The notes under the pieces: model-generated
Database searches by the model: none
The model's input: only the letters and a program-made list of their open reading frames with translations
What the model was told of the DNA's origin: nothing
Part shown: in pieces, positions 7,327 through 15,566 of the stretch
Layout: every line of letters begins with the position of its first letter
Position numbering within the stretch: position 1 is the stretch's first letter
NCBI GenBank assembly: GCA_024278555.1
Contig: JAJRSX010000167.1
Span: 1 to 22,772, forward strand
DNA: 22,772 bases
Direction of reading: 5' to 3'
Origin: a bacterium
GTDB lineage: Bacteria > CG2-30-53-67 > CG2-30-70-394
Translations under genes and position numbers: made by a program

Positions 7327-7668
7327 ATGCATGAGATGTCCCTGGCCGAGAGCGTGGTGGAGATCCTCCAGGAGGAGGCGCGGCGGCAGGCCTTCGCCCG
7401 CGTCCGCGCGGTCTGGCTCGAGGTGGGGGGGCTCTCCCACTGCGACCCCGAGGCGCTCGCCTTCTGCTTTGACGTGGTCACCCGCGGTACCCTGGCCGAG
7501 GGCGCACGGCTGGAGCTTCTCCGCCCCCCGGGGCAAGGTTGGTGCCTCGCCTACTCGCAGGCGGTGGAGGTGGCAAGAAGGGGCGACCCGTGCCCCCTGT
7601 GCGGCAGCTACCAGATCCAGGTGACCGGTGGCGATGAGATGCGAATCAAAGAGCTGGAGGTCGACTGA
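7327..7668 (+). CDS. hypA: Hydrogenase maturation nickel metallochaperone HypA, altered zinc site
   Basis: HypA delivers nickel to the large subunit of [NiFe] hydrogenases (and, in some bacteria, urease) together with HypB. The N terminus MHEMSLAESVVEIL has the essential nickel ligand His2 and the invariant E3/M4. The structural zinc site normally uses two CxxC pairs. The second is present (CPLC, Cys89 and Cys92), but the first reads WCLAY, so Cys73 is there while its partner position 76 is Tyr (codon TAC, one base from TGC). Length is 113 residues, as usual. GGAG lies 6 bases before the ATG at 7327; a frame-extending ATG 24 bases upstream is less likely because HypA requires His2. The stop overlaps hypB by one base, indicating translational coupling. 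No other hyp or hydrogenase genes are in the window. Confidence 0.93.
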   Translation: MHEMSLAESVVEILQEEARRQAFARVRAVWLEVGGLSHCDPEALAFCFDVVTRGTLAEGARLELLRPPGQGWCLAYSQAVEVARRGDPCPLCGSYQIQVTGGDEMRIKELEVD

Positions 7669-8522
7669 TGTGTTCCACCTGCGGTTGCGGCGGCGATGAC
7701 CCCGGACAGGTCGAGGCGGGGATCTCCCATCCCCACGACCACGGCCACTCCCACGACCCCCACGCCGAGGGAGGCCCGGCGGGTCGCCGAGTGGTGGTCG
7801 AGCAGGAGATCCTGGCGAAGAACAACCGCTTTGCGGCGGTGAACCGCTCTACCTGGGAGGGGCGCGGCCTCCTCGCCCTCAACCTCCTCTCCTCCCCCGG
7901 CTCCGGCAAGACCACCCTCTTGGCGGCCACCAGCAACGCCCTGGCCGGCGAGCTGGAGGTGGCGGTGGTGGAGGGTGACCAGCAGACCTCGCTGGACGCC
8001 GACCGCATCCGCGCCACCGGCGTCGCCGCGGTGCAGATCAACACCGGCAAGGGGTGCCACCTCGACGCCCACCAGGTGGGCCACGCGGTCGAGACCCTCG
8101 GCGTCGCCGACCGCGGCCTCCTCCTTATCGAGAACGTCGGCAACCTCGTCTGCCCCGCCGGCTTCGACCTCGGCGAGGCGGCGCGGGTCGTCGTCCTGTC
8201 GGTCACCGAGGGCGACGACAAGCCCCTCAAGTACCCCGACGCCTTTGCCACCGCCGATCTGGTGGTGATCAACAAGATCGACCTGTTGCCGTACGTCGAC
8301 TTCAATGTGGACCGGTGCATCGAGTACGCCCGCCGCCTCCGCCCCGAGGTGGAGACCCTCCGCCTCTCCGCCACCACCGGCGACGGGGTAGAGGGGTGGC
8401 TCGACTGGATCCGCCGCCGGCGGGGGCAGCTGCTTGAGGCGCGCCGCGATGCGCTCGCCGCCGAACTCGCGGCGGTCGAGGGCGCCCTCGGCGAGGAGCG
8501 CGGCGTCGCCCGCCCGGAGTGA
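7668..8522 (+). CDS. hypB: Hydrogenase maturation GTPase HypB
   Basis: GTPase of the SIMIBI class that drives nickel transfer into [NiFe] hydrogenase with HypA and SlyD. The N-terminal high-affinity nickel motif is present (MCSTCGCGG), followed by a His-rich stretch (HPHDHGHSHDPH, 21-32) that can store metal. The GTPase core has a P-loop GSGKTT (78-83), EGDQQTSLDADRI (102-114), the metal-site Cys130-His131 in GKGCHLDAH, ENVGNLVCPAGFDLGE (155-170, Cys162) and the NKID guanine-specificity motif (202-205). At 284 residues it is a complete HypB with an Ala/Arg/Glu-rich helical tail. The ATG overlaps the hypA stop codon (ATGA-type overlap), so the two are a tight operon. Confidence 0.96.
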   Translation: MCSTCGCGGDDPGQVEAGISHPHDHGHSHDPHAEGGPAGRRVVVEQEILAKNNRFAAVNRSTWEGRGLLALNLLSSPGSGKTTLLAATSNALAGELEVAVVEGDQQTSLDADRIRATGVAAVQINTGKGCHLDAHQVGHAVETLGVADRGLLLIENVGNLVCPAGFDLGEAARVVVLSVTEGDDKPLKYPDAFATADLVVINKIDLLPYVDFNVDRCIEYARRLRPEVETLRLSATTGDGVEGWLDWIRRRRGQLLEARRDALAAELAAVEGALGEERGVARPE

Positions 8523-8614
8523 CGCCGACCGCACCCGAGATTTCGAGTCGCCCCGTCGCCCGATCGCCCTTCCCGCCAAGTGCCTATACCCTTCGCTTAG
8601 GTGACTGGCCCGTT

Positions 8615-8704
8615 GGGAACACGAAGCCACGAAAGGGGGAAAACACGAAAAGTCTTGATGGGTGTTTTTCGTGCGCTTCAAAATTTCGTGTTTTCGTGTT
8701 CCTG
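8615..8704. repeat. Family B inverted repeat (CACGAAA type), copy 2
   Basis: GGAACACGAAGCCACGAAAG on the left faces TTTCGTGTTTTCGTGTTCC on the right, with inner arms AACACGAAAA and GTTTTTCGTG and the spacer GTCTTGATGG. The word order matches copy 1 at 3949-4044. It occupies the middle of the 261-base gap between hypB and the reductase gene, which holds no gene. It may terminate hypAB transcription. Confidence 0.75.
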
Positions 8705-8783
8705 TTTTGCCGAATTCGTCCAGCGTTGCTGAGCTAGCAAGATAGGCAGTCTCCACCCACCCCACCGGACACCCAGGGAGAAA

Positions 8784-9602
8784 ATGATGGCCGCACCCGA
8801 GCTCAACGCCGTGGTCGCCCAGCGCATCGAGGTCGCGCCGGGGCTGATGGTCCTGCGGGTGGTCCCGGACGGCTGGGAGCTCTCCGAATTCGCAGCGGGC
8901 CAGTTCGCCCTCCTCGGCCTGCCGGGAGCGGCGCCGCGCTGCGCCCTCTCCGACGAGGAGGAGAAGCCACGCCACCCGGAGGCGCTGATCAAGCGCGCCT
9001 ACTCCATCGCCTCCTCCTCGGTCGCCCACCAATACGTCGAGCTCTTCATCACCCTGGTCCGCTCCGGCGCCCTGACCCCGCGCCTCTTCGCCCTCAACCC
9101 GGGCGACCGCCTCTGGCTGTCGCCGAAGGTCTCCGGCCTCTTCACCCTCGAATCGGTCCCGGCGGGGAAGCACGTCGTCCTCATCTCCACCGGCACCGGC
9201 CTGGCGCCGTACATGTCGATGCTCCGCACCCACCTCTGCCCCACCGACGGCCGGCGCTACGCGGTCCTTCACGGTGCGCGCCACTCGTGGGACCTCGGCT
9301 ACCGCTCCGAGCTCATCACCCTCGCCCGCGTCTGCGAGGCCTTCACCTACCTCCCCATCGTCAGCCGCCCGGAGGAGGAGCCGGTCGCCTGGTCCGGCGC
9401 CACCGGCCACGTCCAGGCCCTGTGGGACGACGGCGCCCTGGCGCAGGCGTGGGGCGAGCTCCCCACCCCCGAGACCACCCACGTCTTCTTGTGCGGCAAC
9501 CCGGCGATGGTCGACGACCTGACCACCCGGCTGCTCGCCGCCGGCTGGACCGAGCACAAGAAGAGGTCCCCCGGCACCCTCCACGTCGAGCGGTACTGGT
9601 AG
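8784..9602 (+). CDS. fpr: Ferredoxin-NADP+ reductase (FAD, bacterial subclass)
   Basis: FAD enzyme exchanging electrons between NADP(H) and ferredoxin or flavodoxin in the cytoplasm. Residues about 1-125 form the FAD-binding barrel with the RAYSIASS motif (71-78), where Arg-x-Tyr-Ser stacks on and binds FAD. The NADP domain has STGTGLAPYMS (135-145), HGARHSWDLGYR and FLCGNPAMVDD. The chain ends ERYW, with an aromatic C-terminal residue over the flavin as in bacterial Fpr proteins. At 272 residues it is slightly longer than E. coli Fpr (248), due mainly to an acidic insert SDEEEKPRHPEA (56-67). AGGGAG lies upstream of the ATG; a second ATG directly follows. A [2Fe-2S] ferredoxin gene in the window (17619) is a possible partner. 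Confidence 0.93.
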   Translation: MMAAPELNAVVAQRIEVAPGLMVLRVVPDGWELSEFAAGQFALLGLPGAAPRCALSDEEEKPRHPEALIKRAYSIASSSVAHQYVELFITLVRSGALTPRLFALNPGDRLWLSPKVSGLFTLESVPAGKHVVLISTGTGLAPYMSMLRTHLCPTDGRRYAVLHGARHSWDLGYRSELITLARVCEAFTYLPIVSRPEEEPVAWSGATGHVQALWDDGALAQAWGELPTPETTHVFLCGNPAMVDDLTTRLLAAGWTEHKKRSPGTLHVERYW

Positions 9603-9692
9603 GGGGAGACAAGAAAGGGGGCGGCCGCCCGACGATTATGGGAGGGGCGCCCCTTCTGGAGGAGGCGGACCGCCCCGCGATACGCTGGCGCG

Positions 9693-10862
9693 ATGTTCGT
9701 TGCCGGTGTGGGGCTCTCTCAGACGGCCGATTCGCTGCAGGCGGCGGCGTCGGCCCTGGATCAGGCGCTCACCCCCTTTGCCGGGGCGGTGCCGGCGGCG
9801 CTGCTGTGCTTCACCACCGTGGACCGGGGCGAGGCCCTGGCGGCGGTGCGCGAGGCGCTCATCGCCGCCTCCGGCTGCACCTGCGTGGTCGGGTGCACCG
9901 GCAGCGGGGTGATCGCCGGCCAGCGGGAGCTGGAGGTGGAGTCGGCGATCGTGGTGGCGGCGCTCGGCGGCGCCGGGGTCCACGCCACCCCATTCCACGA
10001 CCCCCACTTCGATGACGACAACCGCGCCAGCGGCCACCGGGCGGCGATGGAGGTGGAGGGGGGGATGGGCGACAACCCCCTGCTCCTCGCCTTCCTCGAC
10101 CCCTTCTCCATGGTCGGGGCCGAGTTCCTCGCCGGGGTGGCGGAGCTGGCGGGTCGCCTGCCGGTGGTGGGCGGCGCGGCAGCGGACGACGGCGCCCACG
10201 GGACCACCTACCAGATCGGCCCGGCCGGGGTGACCACCCGTGGCGCCTGCGGCCTGCTCCTGTCGGGGGTGGTGAGCCACCAGGTCTACCTCTCCCAGGC
10301 GTGCCACCCGCTGATGGCGCCGGAGATGGTGACCGCCGCGACCGGCTCACGCATCGACACCATCGGCGACCGGCCGGCGATGGCGGTCCTCGGCGAGGTC
10401 CTGCGCGGCGAGGGGATCATGCAGTTCTCCGCCGTCCCCGGCCGGGTCTACCTGGCGATCCCCCTGGATCCCGCCAGCGCCACCCTCCGCCCCGGCGAGT
10501 ACACCGCCCGCGACGTGGTGGGGGTCGACCCGGAGACCGGCGCCGTCTTCGTCGCCGACGAGGTGGTCACCGGCCAGGCGGTCTCCTTCGCCCTGCGCGA
10601 CGGCGGCCGGACGGTGCGCGGCATGCAGCGGATGGTGACCTAGGCGGCCAAGGCCTTTCCGGAGCCCGCCTTCGGCCTCTACGTCGATTGCCGCGGCCGC
10701 GGCCGTGGCCTCTATCGCCGCCCCAACTGCGACGCGGCGATCATCGGCAACGCCTTCCCCCACCTCCCCCTGGCCGGTCTCTTCTCCTACGCCGAGCTCT
10801 GCCCGGTGGAGCAGACCAACCGCCTGCACAACTACGCCGGGGTCCTCACCCTGTTGCGGTGA
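9693..10862 (+). pseudogene. FIST-domain sensory protein, split by an in-frame TAG
   Basis: FIST N- and C-domain protein, a putative small-ligand sensor family usually found with signalling modules. The first segment (9693-10640, 316 residues) has the FIST N region with VVGCTGSGVIAGQ (about 66-78) and LPVVGGAAADDG, then the start of FIST C. An in-frame TAG at 10641-10643 interrupts it after GMQRMVT. The same frame then stays open for 72 codons to TGA at 10860-10862. It encodes a well-preserved FIST C end (FGLYVDCRGRGRGLY...AAIIGNAF...LAGLFSYAELCP...LHNYAGVLTLL). Only a base substitution, not a frameshift, separates the halves. Either the gene is a recent pseudogene, the short form is used, or the stop is read through or a sequencing error. 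There is no good ribosome binding site before the ATG. Confidence 0.85.
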
Positions 10863-10925
10863 ACCGTTTCCAGCCACCGACCAGCCTCGGTGATCCTCCT
10901 GCGACACCTGGTCTGCCCCTCGGGG

Positions 10926-11819
10926 CTACCCGACCGGCTCATCCTCCGCCAGGGGCGAGACGCGTAGGGTGCGGGTGGCGAAGGTGGCGCCCCACCCCTC
11001 GTCCCGGAGGATCTCTTCCGCCTGGAAGGCGCGCTCCGGGTCGGTGAAGGGGGCGAAGACGGTGGAGCCGCTGCCGGACATGAGGGCGCCGGCGGCGCCG
11101 AGGTCGATGAGGCGCGCCTTCACCTCGGAGATCTCCGGGTGGGCCGGGAGGACCACCTGCTCCAGGTCGTTGTCGAGCGCCGCCCCGAGGGCCTCGATGT
11201 CGCGCACGGTGAGGGCGTGGAGGAGCTCCTTGTTGTAGGCGGCGGTGGAGCCGGGCCGGTCGGGGTACTGCTCGTACGCCCACCGGGTGGCGACGGGGAT
11301 CTCCGGGTAGACCACGACGATCGGCATGCAGCTCGGCGGCTTCAGGGGGGTGAAGGGGTCGCCGGCCCCTTCGCCGCGCGCCAGGGGCGAGCCGAGGAAG
11401 AAGGGGACGTCGGCACCGAGCGCCCGGGCGTGCTCCAAGAGCTCGTCGGCGGTGATCGGCAGGTCGAAGCGGCGGCGCAGCCCCACGAGGGTGGCGGCGG
11501 CGTCGGCGGAGCCACCGGCCAGCCCCGCGGCGATGGGGATGTGCTTCTCCAGGTGGATCTTCACCCCCTGGTCGGTGCCGATCAGCGGCCGTAGCCGGAC
11601 GTAGGCGGCGACCACCAGGTTGTCGGTGTCGGTGGGCAGGCTCGCCTCGGTGCAGGTGAAGAGCAGCCCCGGCGACAGGGCGGGGGCGATGTGGAGGGTG
11701 TCGCACAGGTCGATCATGGTGACGACCGTGCGCAGCCGGTGGAGGCCGTCGCGGCGGCGCGAGTGGACGCGTAGCGACAGGTTGACCTTGGCCGGGGCCT
11801 GGATGACGAGGGGGGTCAT
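10926..11819 (-). CDS. ispE: 4-diphosphocytidyl-2-C-methyl-D-erythritol kinase IspE
   Basis: GHMP-family kinase that phosphorylates the 2-hydroxyl of CDP-methylerythritol, the fourth step of the MEP isoprenoid pathway. Seen motifs are APAKVNLSLRV (8-18) with the substrate Lys and Asn, RRDGLHRL (family RxDGYHxL, here Leu for Tyr), the ATP-binding glycine motif IPIAAGLAGGSADAA, GADVPFFL with the catalytic Asp, and the C-terminal GALMSGSGSTVFA loop. It encodes 297 residues, typical for IspE. The ATG at 11819 overlaps the lolB stop as ATGA, which fixes the start despite the frame being open much further upstream. lolB-ispE adjacency is characteristic of several proteobacterial groups. Confidence 0.95.
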   Translation of the reverse strand: MTPLVIQAPAKVNLSLRVHSRRRDGLHRLRTVVTMIDLCDTLHIAPALSPGLLFTCTEASLPTDTDNLVVAAYVRLRPLIGTDQGVKIHLEKHIPIAAGLAGGSADAAATLVGLRRRFDLPITADELLEHARALGADVPFFLGSPLARGEGAGDPFTPLKPPSCMPIVVVYPEIPVATRWAYEQYPDRPGSTAAYNKELLHALTVRDIEALGAALDNDLEQVVLPAHPEISEVKARLIDLGAAGALMSGSGSTVFAPFTDPERAFQAEEILRDEGWGATFATRTLRVSPLAEDEPVG

Positions 11820-12577
11820 GGCGCCTCCGCGGGCGGGATGGGGGGAAGGGTGAAGAGGCTGGGGTCGAGGTCCGGGTCGAGCCGGGTGCGTTGCCAGCGT
11901 ACGGCGAGGGTGGCGCCGTCGCCCAGGGTGATGTCGAGATCGGGGGGCTGGGGTGGGACGTCTGGGTCGGACCTCTCTCGGGTTGGCTCCTGTGTCCGGT
12001 AGCGCACCGTGACCCCGGCGAGGCGTGCCTCCGCGAGCCCTGCCCGCCGAACATCCCACCGATACTCCACAATGTCATTCCAAAGTAACAGAGGCGGCGC
12101 CTCTCCGGGGACACAGGCGGCCTCGGGAGCGGGGAGGCCGAGGAGCAGGCGCGGCAGGTCGGCGAGAAGCGATGCAGGCAGCGGGCCGATCGGGCCATCG
12201 CGCCGCCAGCCGAGCTCGGCGGTCCAGGTGGCGGTGGCGCCGCCGTCGACGATCGCCACCGCCTGCGCCGTGCCCAGGGGGCCGAGGAGCTCGGCGTGGA
12301 GGCGGTCCGGGGGGGAGAGGAGGAGGGCGGCGGTGGCGCGCTGGCGGGCGCTACCGCGGCGGCCGGTGAGCACCACGGTGCCGGCGACCGGGTGGCCCGC
12401 CCACGCTTCGCCGGCGGCATCGACCTGCGCATCCACTACCGCGCAGTCGACCGCCGCCGGCGGTGGCGGCAGGTGGGCACAGGCGGCGACCAGGAGGGTG
12501 GCGACGAGGCAGCACCGGCCAACGGCGGCCACGCCCCGATCACATCTCCTGCGCACCCTCCCCCCTCGTACAGCCAT
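11816..12577 (-). CDS. lolB: Outer-membrane lipoprotein, LolB-like
   Basis: Lipoprotein of 253 residues with a basic N terminus, a hydrophobic stretch and a lipobox LLVAAC (lipid-bearing Cys about residue 33). The rest has an unclosed beta-barrel-like pattern: amphipathic strands such as VAGTVVLTGRRG, LHAELLGPLGTAQAVAIVDGGATATW, a helix LPASLLADLPRLLLGLP, and strands ending TLAVRWQRTRLDPDLDPSLFTLPPI. That architecture fits LolB (receiver of lipoproteins from LolA at the outer membrane) or the related DUF4292 lipoproteins. Overall sequence conservation in LolB is low, so the call rests on the lipobox, strand pattern and position directly before ispE. It follows the TPR lipoprotein gene by 49 bases on the same strand, the TPR-lolB-ispE order seen in pseudomonads. 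Confidence 0.7.
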   Translation of the reverse strand: MAVRGGRVRRRCDRGVAAVGRCCLVATLLVAACAHLPPPPAAVDCAVVDAQVDAAGEAWAGHPVAGTVVLTGRRGSARQRATAALLLSPPDRLHAELLGPLGTAQAVAIVDGGATATWTAELGWRRDGPIGPLPASLLADLPRLLLGLPAPEAACVPGEAPPLLLWNDIVEYRWDVRRAGLAEARLAGVTVRYRTQEPTRERSDPDVPPQPPDLDITLGDGATLAVRWQRTRLDPDLDPSLFTLPPIPPAEAP

Positions 12578-12626
12578 CGTGTGGTCTCCGTGGCCGACCC
12601 CCTGTCGGGTAAGGAGGTGGCCGGCT

Positions 12627-14342
12627 CTACTTGCCGCCGCTCTTGTGGCTCAGGGCGCGGCGTTTGGCGATCTTTTCCGCCAGGCCGGGGACCGCGTCAC
12701 CGTCGAGGGTGAGGGCCTTTTGCCAGTGGTCAAAGGCGGCCTTGTGGCGGCCGAGGGCCCAGTAGATATCGCCCATGTGGTCGTGGATCACCGCGTCGTC
12801 CGGGGTGATCTCGAGGGCGTGCTCGGCGGCCTTTCGCGCCTCATCCAGGCGGCCGAGCTTGTAGTAGACCCAGGCGAGGGAGTCGATGATGTAGCCGTCG
12901 TCGGGGCGCAGCTCCACCGCCCGCTGGACGAGCTTGAGGGATTCGTCGAGGTGGACGTTCTGCTCGGCGTACATGTAGCCGAGATAGTTGAGGGCGTGGG
13001 GCTGATCCGGGTCGAGGCGCAGCGACTCCTTGAGCTCGGCGAAGGCGTCGTCGTATTGCTTCTGCCGCTCGTAGAGGGCGCCGAGCTGGAAGTGGAGGCG
13101 CGGGTCGTCCGGGTACTGCTTCAGGGCCGCAACGTAGATCTCTTGCGCCTCCGGGTACGCCTTCAGCCGCGCCTCGGCCATCCCCAGGTAGAGGAGGAGG
13201 TCGGCGGCCATGGGCTCGCGACCGAACCGCCCCTGGGAGAAGAGGGTGAGGATGGCGTCCTTGTCCCCCTTCGCCTCCAGGTTGTTCACCAGGTGGTAGG
13301 CGACCTCCAGGTTGGTGGGGTCGGCGTCGTAGAGACCGCGCAGGAGGGGGATCGCCTCGTCCGCCTCCTTGCGCTCCTCGTGGGTGAGGGCGAGGAAGTA
13401 GGTGACCCGCGGGTTGTCCGGCCACCGCTGGTGGATCGCGTCAAGGCGGGTGAGGGCGTCGTCGAGGCGCTTCTGGTCGAAGAGGAGGAGCGCCAGGCGG
13501 AGCTGGGCGCGGAGGTCGTCGGGCTTCTCCGCCACCAGCTTCTCGTAGGCGCCGATCGCCTCGTCAACCTGCTTGGTAGCGACCAGGAGCTGCGCCACCC
13601 GCTTGGAGAGCTCGCGGTTGTACGGGTTGATCTCCAGGGCCTTGCGGTAGGCGTCGACCGCCTCCGGCAGCTCCCCCTTCTGCTCGTAGGCGGTGCCGAG
13701 GTTGATCCAGCCGCGCTCCACCTCCGGCCGCTCCTCGGTGCAGAAGCGGAAGTGCTCGATCGCCTTGTCGAGCTGGCTGGCGGCGGCGTAGGCGCGGGCG
13801 AGGTGGAAGTGGGCGGGGACCGAAGCAGGGTGGTCCTTCAGGAAGGCCTCCAGCCGTTTGATCGCCTCCTCCGGGTGGTCCGCCTGGGTCTCCATCTCGG
13901 CGAGCTGGATGAGGAGGTGGGCGTCGTCCGGGTGGAGGTCGACGAGGTGGCGCAGGTGCGGCAGGGCGGCATCGTAGTCGCGCTTGCGCATGTGGAGGCT
14001 GACCAGGAGGCGCAGCGCATCGTCGTGGTCCGGGTGGGCCGCGACCACCTGGTTGGCGGTCACCGCCGCCCGCTCCTCGTCGCCCGCCTGGAGATACGCC
14101 TGGGCGAGGGCGGTGAGGATGTCGGGGGAGGCGGGGTCGAGCTTTGTCGCCTCTTCCAGGGTGTCGATGGCGGCGGCGGTGTCGCCGTGGCGGCGCTGGT
14201 AGTCCGCCTTCAAGAAGAGCGAGGCGGCGTTGTCCGCACGGTTGACCGATGGCAGGGGGGTGAATGCCTTGGGCAGAGAGACGCAGCCGACGGCGAGGAG
14301 GAGGGCGCAGGCGAGGTGAAGGCTACGGACGGGTAGGCGCAT
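12627..14342 (-). CDS. Tetratricopeptide-repeat lipoprotein
   Basis: A 571-residue lipoprotein: MRLPVRSLHLACALLLAVGC is a signal peptide ending in a lipobox (Cys20). The rest is almost wholly TPR helices, roughly 13-15 units of 34 residues. Consensus positions are visible in units such as AAIDTLEEATKLDPASPDILTAL, EAVDAYRKALEINPYNREL and DEARKAAEHALEITPDDAV. It probably scaffolds protein complexes at the periplasmic side of the outer or inner membrane. The last unit (AFDHWQKALTLDGDAVPGLAEKI) is followed by a basic tail. I started at the ATG at 14342 because it begins the signal peptide, although the frame is open 138 bases further. It is divergent from rluD across 91 bases and heads the TPR-lolB-ispE operon. 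Confidence 0.88.
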   Translation of the reverse strand: MRLPVRSLHLACALLLAVGCVSLPKAFTPLPSVNRADNAASLFLKADYQRRHGDTAAAIDTLEEATKLDPASPDILTALAQAYLQAGDEERAAVTANQVVAAHPDHDDALRLLVSLHMRKRDYDAALPHLRHLVDLHPDDAHLLIQLAEMETQADHPEEAIKRLEAFLKDHPASVPAHFHLARAYAAASQLDKAIEHFRFCTEERPEVERGWINLGTAYEQKGELPEAVDAYRKALEINPYNRELSKRVAQLLVATKQVDEAIGAYEKLVAEKPDDLRAQLRLALLLFDQKRLDDALTRLDAIHQRWPDNPRVTYFLALTHEERKEADEAIPLLRGLYDADPTNLEVAYHLVNNLEAKGDKDAILTLFSQGRFGREPMAADLLLYLGMAEARLKAYPEAQEIYVAALKQYPDDPRLHFQLGALYERQKQYDDAFAELKESLRLDPDQPHALNYLGYMYAEQNVHLDESLKLVQRAVELRPDDGYIIDSLAWVYYKLGRLDEARKAAEHALEITPDDAVIHDHMGDIYWALGRHKAAFDHWQKALTLDGDAVPGLAEKIAKRRALSHKSGGK

Positions 14343-14433
14343 ACTGGGCCGATCGGAATCTAGAGAGGGGGAGACGATAGCCAAGGGGCGGGAGGGCGGC
14401 AAACGGCTCTTCGGCAACAGGAGTCGCGAGACG

Positions 14434-15423
14434 ATGGCAACGACAGCGATGGGGGCGGCACCGGGACGGTTCAGCCGCACGGTTGAGGCGGCGGCGGCGG
14501 GGATGCGCCTCGACCGCTATCTCGCGGAGGTGGCGGGGCTGGGGCTGAGCCGCAGCCAGGCGGCGCGCCTGTGTCGCGACGGCCAGGTGGTGGTGGTGGG
14601 GCGGGTGGCGCGGCCGTCGAGCCGCGTGGCGGTCGGCGAGGTGGTGGAGGTGACCCTCCCGGAACCGACCCCCAGCCACCACCAGGCCGAGGCGATCCCC
14701 TTGGTGGTGGTCTATGAGGACGACCACCTCCTGGTGGTCGACAAGGAGGCGGGGATGGTGGTCCACCCCGCCGCCGGCCACCCCGCCGGGACATTGGTGA
14801 ACGCCGTCCTCGCCCACTGCCCGGGGATCCGCGGGGTGGGCGGCGCGCAGCGGCCGGGAATCGTCCACCGCCTCGACAAAGACACCAGCGGGGTGATGGT
14901 GGTGGCCAAGGACGACGCCGCCCACCGGGGGCTGAGCGCCGCCTGGCAGGCCCACGCCATCGAGCGCCGCTACCTCGCCCTCGCCCGCGGCTGTCTGGGG
15001 CAGGCAGAGCGGGTGGAGGTGGCGATCGGTCGCGACCGGCACGACCGCAAGCGGATCTCGCCGAACACCGCCCGGCCCCGGCCGGCGGTGACCCACCTGA
15101 CCCCGAAGCGGTGGTTCGGAGAGGCGGCGACCCTGGTCTCGGCGCGCCTGGAGACCGGCCGTACCCACCAGGTGCGCGTCCACCTCGCCCACCTCGGCCA
15201 CCCGGTCCTCGGGGATCGGCTCTACGGCCGCCACAACCGGCGCCTGCGGGTGGGTACCGCCCTCTACCCCTTCCCCCGCCAGATGCTCCACGCCGCCCGC
15301 CTCGGCTTCACCCACCCGGTGAGCGGCGCGTGGATGTGCTTCGACAGCGACCTCCCCGACGACATGGCCGCGGCGGTGGCGTGGCTGGAGGAGAAGACCC
15401 GGGATAGGGAGGTAGGGGGATAG
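14434..15423 (+). CDS. rluD: 23S rRNA pseudouridine synthase, RluD type
   Basis: RluA-family pseudouridine synthase; RluD makes pseudouridines in helix 69 of 23S rRNA (E. coli 1911, 1915, 1917). An N-terminal S4 RNA-binding domain covers about residues 23-75 (RLDRYLAEVAGLGLSRSQAARLCRDGQV). The catalytic motif HRLDKDTSG (145-153) has Asp148 as nucleophile. Further family landmarks are VVDKEAGMVVHPAAGH (about 101-116), the ETGRTHQVRVHLAHLGHPVLGD segment and MLHAARLGFTHP. The 329-residue length is normal. GGAG lies 11 bases before the ATG; an ATG five codons in is an alternative. RluC cannot be excluded, but the S4 domain and the HPAAGH form favour RluD. Confidence 0.92.
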   Translation: MATTAMGAAPGRFSRTVEAAAAGMRLDRYLAEVAGLGLSRSQAARLCRDGQVVVVGRVARPSSRVAVGEVVEVTLPEPTPSHHQAEAIPLVVVYEDDHLLVVDKEAGMVVHPAAGHPAGTLVNAVLAHCPGIRGVGGAQRPGIVHRLDKDTSGVMVVAKDDAAHRGLSAAWQAHAIERRYLALARGCLGQAERVEVAIGRDRHDRKRISPNTARPRPAVTHLTPKRWFGEAATLVSARLETGRTHQVRVHLAHLGHPVLGDRLYGRHNRRLRVGTALYPFPRQMLHAARLGFTHPVSGAWMCFDSDLPDDMAAAVAWLEEKTRDREVGG

Positions 15424-15566
15424 GGAAGTAGGGAGGGAAGTAGGGGGTAGATGGCCGCTGGGGCGGCCGGCAGATCGTTTTGGGGGCGGCATCCGTCGCC
15501 ATGTTCATCGGCCCAAAGGGCTGTCCACCCCGATCTCCCTACATCCCTACCCCCTCGCTCCCTACA
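15411..15566. repeat. Family A hairpin repeat, copy 2
   Basis: The core at 15453-15526 matches copy 1 (3047-3119) at roughly three quarters of its positions. It includes GGCCGC-loop-GCGGCC, ATCGTT, CATGTTCATC and CTGTCC. The arms differ from copy 1: a left strand of TAGGGAGG/AAGTAGGG words pairs with CCCTACATCCCTACCCCC on the right. The element fills the space between the convergent rluD and TlpA-like genes and even overlaps both ends. It is likely a bidirectional terminator or small mobile element. Confidence 0.7.

Noticed and set aside
7608-9584. A long minus-strand open frame opposite hypB and the reductase gene
   Set aside because: The product has no motifs and is an antisense shadow; hypB and the reductase carry intact catalytic motifs on the plus strand.
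9615-9660. Rho-independent terminator after the reductase gene (GGGCGGCCGCCC and AGGGGCGCCCCT)
   Set aside because: These short GC palindromes have no following T run and are expected by chance in such GC-rich DNA.
10641-10643. Selenocysteine or pyrrolysine insertion at the FIST stop
   Set aside because: TAG is not the selenocysteine codon, and TAG is used as an ordinary stop by several genes in the window (for example ccmF and ispE). No pyl genes are visible.
11820-12059. Upstream extension of ispE by 80 codons
   Set aside because: The extension is Arg/Pro/His-rich and lies inside lolB in another frame. The ATGA overlap and the conserved APAKVN start fix IspE at 11819.
12009-14336. A very long open plus-strand frame (775 codons) opposite the TPR and lolB genes
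   Set aside because: It is antisense to two genes with clear family motifs. Its product is a low-complexity Val/Glu/Gly/Leu-rich string, as expected from the mirror of GC-rich coding DNA.
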